Positions 13,911 to 23,900 of a stretch of DNA of 64,000 nt are shown in pieces. The stretch is taken from contig NC_088316.1 of NCBI RefSeq assembly GCF_910592395.1, forward strand, positions 3,532,001 to 3,596,000, in the 5' to 3' direction. Positions within the stretch are counted from its first letter, which is position 1, and every line of letters begins with the position of its first letter. The DNA is from Lineus longissimus (lineage: Eukaryota > Nemertea > Pilidiophora > Heteronemertea > Lineidae). The translations under genes were made by a program, and so were the position numbers. The notes below the pieces were generated by a model. The model worked only from the letters and a program-made list of their open reading frames with translations. It ran no database searches and was not told the origin of the DNA.

Positions 13911-14380
13911 TGGCAGACTTGCTTGACGGGTTACGGCAACTAGAAATGTCAAGGATGACCTTTCATTGTCCTCCTTCCATTTGTACGCGTGCGTAGGCAA
14001 AATGGACTTCAAATTTGCAAATCCCCCTGGCAGAACTTGCTTGACGGGTTATGGCAAGTAGAAATGTCAAGATGATCTTTCATTGTCCTCCTTCCATTTG
14101 TACGCGTGCGTAGGCAAAATGGACTTCAAATTTGTAATCCCCCTGGCAGAACTTGCTTGACGGGTTACGGCAAGTAGAAATGTCAAGATGATCTTTCATT
14201 TTCCTCCTCCTATTTGTACGCGCGCGTAGGCAAAATGGACTTCAAATTTGCAAATCCCCCTGGCAGAACTTGCTTGACGGGTTACGGCAAGTAGAAATGT
14301 CAAGATGATCTTTCATTTTCCTCCTCCTATTTGTACGCGTGCGTAGGCAAAATGGACTTCAAATTTGCAAATCCCCCTAG
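13911..14380 (+). repeat. 117-bp tandem repeat, four copies
   Basis: Four consecutive units begin gcttgacgggtta at 13921, 14039, 14155 and 14272 (periods 118, 116 and 117). Each contains caagtagaaatgtcaaga, a tgtacgcgtgcgtaggc core and ttcaaatttg. Units are over 90 percent alike, and the last ends near 14378. Confidence 0.92.
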
Positions 14381-15150
14381 CTTGTTGCTTACGGACTAAA
14401 AGAGCGGTCCCTATTGGTTCTAGTGCAGCATTTTCCTGGGAAATGTCCCCGGATAAATGTCGCACATCTGTACTAACATTACAAACAATCAGTAATTGCT
14501 ATCAATCTGACCTATCACCATCAATCAGGGTCGTAAATGGTCTGCTGGGGAGATGTTTCCACAAGTGGTTGCACGGTCGATCTGCAGAATCGTCGTGAGC
14601 AGCGGAGAACAATGCACCTGCGTTGTGATCGCGCGTGTCAGAACGACACTCCTCAACCATTTCCATGACGTGATTTAAACTATATTCTATTTTACTATAA
14701 ATTGGTACTCGGATGTGTGACGATTTCACGCAGAATATATAAACAGAATGCTTTATTTCATCAGAAACTTCTACAAGTCTGACTAGTACAGATATAGATA
14801 CTTTGCCAAATTCGAACCAAGCAAAATCTCGAACCAAGAATGACCGATTTGAAGCGATACACTGACTACATTTTCCAGCCTTTGTAAACTTCGTTTGCAT
14901 GCAATGCAATTCGTGAAATAGAATTTCGTTAATTATTTCGCACTGATTTTACAATATTAATCATTTGAATTCAAAGCACGCGCCTCCTTTAAAGTTAAAG
15001 GTTTTAGACATTTTGTGTTAATTTACCATGAACTCACCGAAAAAGATCGTTATTAATACGTTTTCCATTTCATCAACCAACGGTATCAAAACATAATACG
15101 CTTTGACAAACATTCTTAAAGAATCTGAATTGATCATTAAAATTTTAGTC

Positions 15151-15257
15151 AAAGGAACAACTTGGGTATATATGAGATACATGTTTGTTGGTTTTTCAAA
15201 CAAAAATGACTTCCTGCAGGACCGGGACTTCTCAATAGGATCATTGAAAAATAACTG
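15151..15257 (-). mobile_element. TTAAAGGGAC MITE, truncated copy
   Basis: Begins aaaggaacaacttggg and shares ggtttttcaaacaaaaatg and caggaccgggact with the full copies at 18946-19255 and 43883-44188. Only one end is retained. Confidence 0.65.
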
Positions 15258-16046
15258 AACCGCCACAGAGTGCATTAGAACGGAATGTTACCAACAGTCT
15301 ATAATTCGGCGGAAGTTCGCTAGTCATGTTAATGATATGTCACTACGCTCTTTGTTGTCCCATGATGCATGTAGTATTGAAAATAATGATAGTTCAGTAA
15401 GGCTGCAGTTTTTTGTCAGTATTCGCCTGTAATCATGATAATCGCTATTGGCGGGGCGATGTGAGGGGCAACAACACTATTGTAAGGTGTTTTCTAAATT
15501 TGTTGACGAAAGAAGGCATCATTTCCCGTAGTCATTCCGAAGAGAAATATTTCGTCTTCTATCATCAACTCACCCAGGTGGCGGATGTAACCGATGAAAA
15601 ATCGCTGAAATGATATAGAATTCGCCTACTACTTCCTCGCTGTGCATGTCGCTTGACGCAAGGGCCCAACGCGCCGCGTAGCGGCAAAAAAGCGAAGCTG
15701 GCAAAACATTTATAACGGGTCACCGTCACTTATTATTGGACTTATAGCGCATTTACGGGGTTGCAACTATTTTGCTTTATAGTGTCACCAGGAAAGAAAA
15801 GCATGCGACCTAACGCCGATCTATTTGTATAAAGTGATAATTGGAAGGTATATAGTAGGAAATATCAATAAAATAATCATTCCATGTCGTCTTTTGAGGG
15901 CATTTTTGATTGTAAAAAAAGTATATGTGTACGTCACCGTAGTCTCTGCAATGATAATTTTATCAGAGCAGTCTCGCGCAAGTAGAAGTTCTTTACCTAC
16001 TAGTTCTTCACTTATTAGTCTCAACGTCTGGCGCAAAGCCAGACGT

Positions 16047-16193
16047 TTTCCATTACGATTTCACTACGATGTTTGACAATAAGGAGCAGTGCGCGAGATA
16101 TGCTAATGAGCAGACTTCCCTCGCTTGAGTTTCTGAAGAATGTTCCATATCGCGCTAAGCTCATCACTGCTGATTATGACAGGCGTGCAGCGG
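16047..16193 (+). repeat. Segmental duplication, copy 1
   Basis: About 147 bp from gatttcactacgatgtttg to gacaggcgtgca recur in direct orientation at 17620-17757 with about 90 percent identity. No coding sense was seen in either copy. Confidence 0.8.
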
Positions 16194-17619
16194 TAGGTAT
16201 CTGCTCCCCAACAATACGGTACAATAACTTGAATAAGTTACCATTTGATGAGAATGGGACAATGCCCTCACTGTGTATGGAGTCATAGGGATAAGAAGAC
16301 ATTATTCATTAGTGTTGGTACAAGTGATTTTGCCCAAAAAGCATGCGCATTCAAAAAACAAAATATGCAAGGTATCACGTACGTACATGACCATGACGAC
16401 GTGCAGAAAGTGCACTGGCCAGTGCATACCCTATGGCTATGTATAGTAAACATGGTAAACATGAACAACATCATTATTCATCGGCAGTTCATTTTACTCC
16501 GAGCTTTTCCTGAAACATATTGCCATGATGATTTGGCCTACCATGTACCATGACCAATAACGGCACTAGATCATGTAGATGTCAACAAGTTCACATGAAC
16601 CGTATAATCCCGCATAGGCCTAATCCCGCATGGCGCATGTGGGGCATGCGTCTAAACCAAAGGCCCAAAATCACTTGTTTTGGTCTATTTCACTTGTGTT
16701 TCCCCCGTCTCCCAGTCCATAATACATTTACAGTTTACAATCCCCGATCATGGCCCAACAAAAGGTCATCGGTTGACTAAAGCCAAGGAACACAACTGTT
16801 CAATGGATTTATAGTTGAATGCGATCAAACTACGTCTTTTCAATCGTGGATTGTAAATTTAACCCCATGGGCCTAGGGAAGGCCCTATAACAATACTTTC
16901 GACACAGTTATTATCTCCGCTGCCTCCACCATGTTACACACAGTGCTCACTGCTGATTCTAAAATGCGCCACCTAGTCAATTGCACTATCGTCATCACCT
17001 CATCATACTTCATTGACATTACAGGCACACATTGACATAGACCACTGTTGCAATCAACGACACAGTCGCTATCCAAGTAGCATTATAGAGGTAATTATCA
17101 TTATCATACCTCATAAGCATGTGAACCAATCGCGTCGCGTCCTTTGCGATCACGGCAAAGCCTCATGGAATAATGTCTTTCAACGTTGAATAATTTTTCA
17201 TATTCCATGCCTACAACTTCAATTTCTTCATAATCCATGGCTAGAAGTTCAACACTAATATAATATCCAAGATAAAGTTACAAGAAGTAGTCAATAGGGG
17301 TCTCTCACCTTTCACTGTATGTCCACACTATTCACGCTTGTACGAGGAATACATTCAATGCTGAATCTAACAACACCCAGTGCCCTTACTCTGTATATTA
17401 GTCACTGGAAGATGGCCCATTTCACTCCTTGCTTCTACTTCACATATAGTCTCATTGCAAACGCCTCAGTTCTATGATATCACATTCACTTTCAGCTGTC
17501 ATGCAACGAAACAACTGTGCTATCTGCCATCGCACATCAACGAAGAAGTGCAGCCGCCCACATTCCACCTCACGTCTGTCCGACCAGCTGCAATCCTCGA
17601 GGACGCCCCACTGTACCAA

Positions 17620-17757
17620 GATTTCACTACGATGTTTGACAAGAAGTCCTGAGCAGTGCGCGAGATAGGCTAATGAGCAGACTTCCCTCGCTTGAGTTTC
17701 GGAAGAATGTTCCATATCGCGCTAAGCTGACCACTGCTGACCATGACAGGCGTGCAT
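17620..17757 (+). repeat. Segmental duplication, copy 2
   Basis: Direct copy of 16047-16193, with a few small indels, such as the aagtcc inserted before tgagcagtgcgcgagat. Confidence 0.8.
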
Positions 17758-17910
17758 TGGACTGGTACAGGTTGGAACTGAACATTGAATATGCTGGTGG
17801 TGACGCTTTCTGATGAGAAGTTGGTCGTGACTGATGCAGTATCCTTGGACTTGTCCACAGCATCGTTCAATCATTGCTCTCTGAGCTGCCTTGATTCTGC
17901 CTTGATTCTG

Positions 17911-17973
17911 TACCCAAATACTAAGACCAAATGCCTGTTGACTGTGCTTTAAGAGAGACTGGCGCCATGCCTA
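17911..17973 (+). repeat. Short direct repeat, single-arm copy
   Basis: The 63 bp from acccaaatact to gccatgcctag recur at 18269-18332 almost unchanged. The downstream copy has gained a 26-bp inverted arm; this one has not. Confidence 0.8.
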
Positions 17974-18292
17974 GAGATATGACTGACCCCTATTGGCAAA
18001 TTTGTATGACTTTATCTTGCCTACCTAGCTGCTGCCTATAGTCTCCCTTTAACTGCGGAACACTTCAAAGTCGATAAAATGCTATGTTCCACCTTTTAAT
18101 GTGTTCAGACTGCCATTTTCAAAATAATCAAGTCAGGACACTGCCTTCTAGTCTCATAATAAATTTTGCTTTCCTCAATATATAATAACATTTCTTCTTC
18201 TTCAATGCTTTCATCATTCCAAACTTCTCCTCCTCTGACTTTTACTGGGGTACAGTCATGGCAATCAAAACCCAAATACTGAGACCAAATGC

Positions 18293-18356
18293 CTGTTGAC
18301 TGTGCTTTAAGAGAGACTGGCGCCATGCCTAGTCTCTCTTAAAGCACAGTCAACAG
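18293..18356. repeat. Perfect 26-bp hairpin with 12-base loop
   Basis: Positions 18293-18318 and 18331-18356 are exact reverse complements (start CTGTTGACTGTGCTTTAAG), separated by ggcgccatgcct. The left arm is also present, without the right arm, at 17935-17960. Confidence 0.95.
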
Positions 18357-18945
18357 ACACCAACCCCCTCAGACTCAGAAACCACAAACGCCCAACCCTT
18401 CCTGCTACCCTAATACTTCTGGGTAACATTGCTATATCACCAAAGGCGGTGCTCAAGTCTATGGTAACCAGGTACCCGGCCATTTGGGAATGTCTTGGAT
18501 ACTCCGCCAATTCTTCCTTTCTACAGTTCGCTGCTATCAGCCAGCGGATTGAGAAGGACAGTACGAGGACGAAACCGGCAAAGCCAGTTTGGTGACACCG
18601 CGAACCACGCCATGGCTAACCCAGCTGTTAGAAAATCGATTTGTCATCTAGGTTCAATCAACGCTGCTCATTATCTTACTAATCATAATCTCCGTCTCGT
18701 AATCGATCTGGGAATCTATCAATGCATTGTATTTTCGATGAAATACTCATCAATCCGTTTAAATATGCCCATAGAATTTGAATTGCGACACGATCTTGGG
18801 ACATTTAAGAGCAACATGATTTATCGCTGTTGTTGGTGTATCCCCGGTAGTCATAATTTTGTCATGTTCAACGCTAGGCATGTTGGCTACACTGTGGGCG
18901 CGATACATTAGGCGAAAAGGAGGAATGAAACGGTGATTTCTTTTC

Positions 18946-19255
18946 TTAAAGGGACAACTTGGGCTGGTATTTACCTGGCGAGGAGGATAATACGCCTGGT
19001 CGCCACCATGCGCCGCGCGTCTTTTGTAGTATCAGACTAACACTGATCTCTAATAAGGAGTTTCGCCAGTGTTACTCGGCAGTTTTGGACATGGCATGGG
19101 AAGATCAGGCTGGCCTATTGTTATACCCAGTTCTAGTGCTTTGTTTATTGCATGGCAAAGATTTTCAATTATCGTGTTCGTGGAAGTCCCGGTCCTGCTG
19201 GAAGCCATTTTTGTATGAAAAACCAAATGATCTCATGTCCAAGTTGTCCCTTTAA
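18946..19255. mobile_element. TTAAAGGGAC MITE, complete copy 1
   Basis: 310 bp with inverted termini TTAAAGGGACAACTTGG and CCAAGTTGTCCCTTTAA. Inside are a ggtcgccaccatgcgccgcg motif near the left end and gtcctgctggaagcca near the right. It matches 43883-44188 in inverted orientation. Confidence 0.85.
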
Positions 19256-19333
19256 AACTTTACTTCGATGTAATCCTGAGCGAGGCTCACAATCTATTTA
19301 TGTATTGAAAACCGTTACTCTGTCAAGGTTCCC

Positions 19334-19880
19334 TATAGTAAATATAAATATAAATATAGAATTTGTAAAGCGCCTTTCCAGATCACCCTGCTCAAAGCGC
19401 TACCTACTCTATTTTTTGAAGTGAAGATTGAACAAGTGTGTTTTAAGAAGGGATTTGAATTGGGTGAGGGTCAGCAGATGTAATTGCTTTGGGGAGTCGA
19501 TTCCAGATATAAGGGGCAGCCACGGAGAAACTGCGATCCCCGTACTTTGATTTTGAGCGAGGTACAAGGAGACACTTTGAACAGAATGACCTGGTAAGGC
19601 GCCCACCTTCGTTACGCTGCAAAAGTGAAGACAGAAATTGAGGGCCTTGAAACACATCACCAGCACCTTGAAGACAGCTCGGCTCTTTACTGGGAGCCAA
19701 TGGAGCTGCTTCAAGATGGGAGTGATGTGATCACGCTCCCTCGTACCACAGATAAGCCTAGCGGCTGAGTTCTGTACCCGCTGGAGCGGAGCAATGGTTT
19801 CGTCCGGTAAACCGTACAGAAGCCCATTGCTCATATCCAGCCTTGAGGTGATGTAAGCATAGTGTCTATTCATCACTGAT
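19334..19880 (-). pseudogene. 5'-truncated LINE (CR1/L2-like) reverse transcriptase fragment
   Basis: On the minus strand the frame from 19876 contains SRLDMSNGLLYGLP, LQRVQNSAARLI and LKQLHWLPVKSR, the C-terminal thumb region typical of non-LTR retrotransposon polymerases. The frame is broken twice: the YGDRSFSVAAPYIWN block lies in another frame near 19520-19560, and the first frame resumes near 19500. The 3' end has AAAGGCGCTTTACAAATTCT followed by a short TATAAA-type microsatellite, as in CR1/L2 tails. Only the last ~550 bp remain, so it is inactive. Confidence 0.85.
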
Positions 19881-20798
19881 TCTTAGACCATGTTGTTGCA
19901 ACAGTGATGCATTCATTTTGATCTTCAGAACCTCTCTCTCCAGAGCTGTTATGGAATCACTGTTTTATTAGCTTTGAACATGCTATGCTCAACTTCGTGT
20001 CGGCGCCAATAGCGATTGGGAAATAGAATGGCTCTGCATTCTCGTGTTTTATTTGCCACAAATTCTATCAGTGATCTCATTTCCTTGATATTTTCGCGCA
20101 AAATTACGACACTAATTCGAGTTGGTTTTTTTATAATTCCATTTGGCTAGGCATGGACTACATGCTAACACACACAACGAAACTAGATATTTTATTGTGG
20201 TATGTCCGAAATCAGTGTCAGAGCGCGATGCGTGAAGGCTACTAAGCGCCCCGCAAACGAGAGATTTTTGTAACTACGACCAGCGACAATTAGCGCTGCT
20301 CGAGTGAGAAAGTAATCGCTCGTCTGCGGATAAAACTGGTAATCACTGTGTTTGATATTGATTGCAGATCTCAGCGATCGCCGATTCTCATCGCAGGTGC
20401 CACCGATGACTTCCGCAAACGAGAGTTTGTTGTCGCAGCAACGAAAATCTCGGCTCTCATATTTCGGCCGTGTTGATTTACTTACAGTGCCGGATTCCTG
20501 ATCGCCAAGGCGTCATATATATTCGATTACTGTTTTAAATAGTCCCTTGTTTCTTTTGATTGAAAAGCTATATGTACGTATAGTCAGGAAGATGGGGCCG
20601 AGATGGTGAAGTGCTTTTTCAGCAAGCAGTCGTTGAAAAAGCGCTGAAGCCAGAAGTCAGTCGTTAATAAGGACAACAGGTATGGGAAAATGTGCTGTCT
20701 TTAGAACACGAAGGGGTCACCTATTACCCAAAAGAGAAATTATAACTTTTGTGTTTCTTCCGCCGCCTTCTTAAGTCCGTTTTCTTTCTCCATTTCAG
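19881..20798 (+). other. Upstream of first detected channel exon
   Basis: No signal-peptide exon could be found here with matching phase 2. A donor-like acag|gtatgg lies near 20679 but has no convincing coding frame before it. Two ccgcaaacgagag motifs lie at about 20250 and 20410. Confidence 0.4.
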
Positions 20799-20917
20799 AA
20801 TGTGGTGTTCATTCACGTACGGTCTCATAGCGTCAGACTTCAAAGCCCAGGAACATATAGACGATTTTATAGAGGAGTTATTTGAAGCAGATCATTACAA
20901 AAAGTCTAGAAGACCAG
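20799..20917 (+). CDS. Channel exon: start of extracellular domain
   Basis: The acceptor follows a pyrimidine tract ending at 20798 and the donor is a perfect CAG|GTAAGT at 20917 (phase 1). The frame reads [20 protein letters not shown], matching the N-terminal helix and the R.RP motif that precede beta strand 1 in glycine receptors. An ATG lies one base after the acceptor (20800), but the residues after it make a poor signal peptide. A secretion signal is therefore probably encoded by an upstream exon that I could not locate, and this ATG is only a fallback start. Confidence 0.8.
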
Positions 20918-23900
20918 GTAAGTTGAGAAGGCTGTTCAAAATATCGTGTTAAGAGCTTGGCGTCAACAGTACATTGTATTGCCCAATTTGTACTTTATAT
21001 GTAGAAGGAAACCGGATACCCAGCGTAAACCCAAATGACACGAGGACGCGGTCAAACTTGGGCTCGAACCGCACCCACATTGGCACCACAACAGGAAAAT
21101 AGCTGAAATCTAGTTTCGCCTTACTTTAGAATTACAGCAATTGGTACTTTTCTTGAACGTGATGGCATTTAATCAAACATACGAAGTGTGATAAATTGTG
21201 TCCAAATGTTCTTGGTGGTGATTATAGATATTTGCACCAAACATTGGTCGAATATTGCTCATGTCAGGAAGTTCGTCCAAGCACGTTTCTGTTGCTTTAT
21301 ACTCGCCGTATAGCCCAGCTGCCATCGGCATTTGTGGTTATTTATGGCTTTGTTATTCAATTGGGCGTCCATTGGCAGACTTACAATCGAAACATTCGAT
21401 TAAAGAAGGCCAGATCTTTCTATGTCTTGACCCTGAAGGTGGAATAACGCTGATATACCATTAGTTCGGTCGAATTAAGTTTCATGAAATCGCCGATAGG
21501 GGTCTCTCCTATACATGCGTCTATGATTTCTTCAAGACAAGCCTGTTCACGTTTGTACACAATGCCATGTAGACTGCACTGCGACAATGTTTTTTTTTTC
21601 TAAATTTTAGCCGCCCACTCGTAAACAATGCAGACGAATCAATCAGGGCCAAGTTGCTCAATCAGTTTTAGTGACAAACGCCAGCGTTAGCTCAACTGAG
21701 CGTTATCTCTTTCAGTAGATTTCATTAACGATAACGCTGATAGTTGAATCATTTAACTGCAATAGATTATGCACTAAGATGGGGTTTAACCTTTTGCCCA
21801 CCAAAAATAGACAAGCCATGTCCAAAACTACGTCCCTTTAAGATAGTGTAAATAGTTTTGAAAGTTGGTAAATTTTAGTACATATTGGACATTTTCTGAA
21901 CTGACTCGCATTCTTGGGTCGATGGGTTTGATATGTCAGATGGCTTCAATCCATAACGACCACCTAACAGGCTGCTAGCTAGTGAAATCAATTACCATGC
22001 CAAGTCAAAGTATCTTAGGCACCAACTAGAACCCTGATGAAATCGCCTTATTACCATCATTCTACTTGAAGCCATAGACACTCCAGCTGAGATCTTGAAA
22101 TCATTTCTCAGGATTCTTACTAATAGGCCATTAAAGCAGCATGCTGTTTGCGTCCTCTTCTACGTTAATGCATAGCTTAATATAGTTAATGTTATTGCCC
22201 GTTATTAGTTATAACCCACTCTGGACTAAGTGTATTACCCTACCTCCGGATTTTATTGCCTCGAGAGTTACCTCGAGAAAGTTTGCTGATCCGTTTAACG
22301 GTTTATTCCTTCGGATAATTACGGAGCGGCCACTCCAAATAATCACCGATAGAATTGGGGCATCTGCTTGAGGTAGGTATACAAAACTCCTATTACCGGT
22401 AAACGGTTACATAGCCTATTACAAAAGTCACGGGATCTTTCGTTAAATTAGTTGTGGGACATAAAATGGAAGGGGCAAACTGGTTTACATATAACTCTTC
22501 CGACTAAATCCAAAAATGGTGTCCTCATCAACGAGTGTCAAGCAGTTGTCACTAACACTTTACGAATTACTTCCCTTAACATGTCGGCGGAAGCTCACTG
22601 AATTTCAGTTCATTTCCGTCGCCCAGCGACACATTAGCACAATTTATTAGGCTTACATGTATGAGAAAATGTGTCCAACTTATAATTTCATAGGAGAAGC
22701 CTATGTAATAGAGTGTTAGTCAATAAAAGGTAATCAAAAAGTAAAGGGATAATTCGTCCAGGATGATAATCATTTGGCTAAAATTATATTTGTACCATGA
22801 AGTAGGAGCTACGGCTGATTCACTGAGCCCTCGATTGTAATCCTCCGATCATGCATCGCTGAGCAACATTGTTTTGAAAATGGGATGTCAAAAACGTCTC
22901 GGCTCACATCTGGCACACCCTGGATGTGTCATTAACACTTTACTTTTTATTGCATCACCCTGTATTTAGGAAATACCACGATGCCGCTCTACAAAACGAG
23001 CGCGAAAGGTGGGAGAGCGCGCGCGATACAGGAATTTTGTTGTACATTAAGAAATGTATTGTTATCATGTTAGCTAAGGAATCCCTCTCTCCAATTTGTT
23101 TGTTTTCAGTACCCCTCAACTACGAGAACCCGTCAGAAGGTATACCCTAACCCCACCCTGTAGAATCAGCTGCAACCTCTCCGAGCATCTCCCACCTCGC
23201 CGAGTCATCGCCAACCACCTCTCTGAGCAAATCCAGTCACCAACTGAAGATCACTTCTAAACAACCCGTATGGACCGACTGTTTTCTCGCTGTGACGAGG
23301 CTACACCAGGACCACCACGGAGCTACATGTATGTTTAGGTTTTGAAACCGATATTTGCTCGGATAGGTGGTTATCAATTACTCGGAGAAGCGGGAGATGC
23401 TCGGAGAGGTTGCAGCTGATTTCGCGGGGTAAACCCGTCCTGCCTTTCTCTGCAATCCCCTTTAGTTCTGTATAGTCCAATTCATGTCTCATTAAACACG
23501 GGTCATCTTTACATTACTTGTCTCATATATACTGGGTGTTGAAGAAACGAACCACGCTATTTTACTCAAGAAATGCTTTATACATGTGGAATAAATGTCC
23601 AAATTGAATGTCTTTCTTGCACTAACCGGTGGACACTGACCCGGATTTTCCCCATGCATTGCCAACAGCTCACACACGACCATGCATTCAGCCCATTCTC
23701 AGCACTTCACAAAGCTTTCGTGCGCGCTGCTTTCGCCCTATATTGATTGGCGTTATTTCGTACCCTCTTCGGAAATTTCCGAAGAAACAAAAACAGTCGT
23801 AGGAGTAGCCCATTATATTATAGCCTCGATCCGCTACACTGTACATCGAGCCAATGTGCTACCTCGAAAAAAGCCAGGAATTCCAGCCCAAACGCATTTA

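Larger units (their letters stand above)
12706..18945. other. No gene recognised; tandem array and duplications
   Basis: The stretch holds the 117-bp array, the 147-bp duplication pair, a short inverted repeat at 16022-16047 (caacgtctggc..gccagacgttt) and the 26-bp hairpin. The open frames at 14502-14909 (minus) and 18495-18911 (plus) have no recognisable protein features. Confidence 0.55.

Noticed and set aside
13911-14380. CRISPR-like regular spacing
   Set aside because: Units are contiguous near-identical 117-bp tandem repeats without unique spacers, in a eukaryotic genome.
14502-14909. 135-codon minus-strand frame
   Set aside because: No recognisable domain, and it overlaps ordinary AT-rich sequence; likely chance.
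18495-18911. 138-codon plus-strand frame
   Set aside because: No domain or coding bias seen, and it lies between duplicated non-coding segments.
20749-20798. In-frame extension upstream of the first channel exon
   Set aside because: It has no ATG before a TAA stop, and the stretch is a pyrimidine-rich splice acceptor tract.
21050-21075. tRNA-like T-arm (ggttcgagccc on minus strand)
   Set aside because: No acceptor stem or D and anticodon arms could be paired around it.
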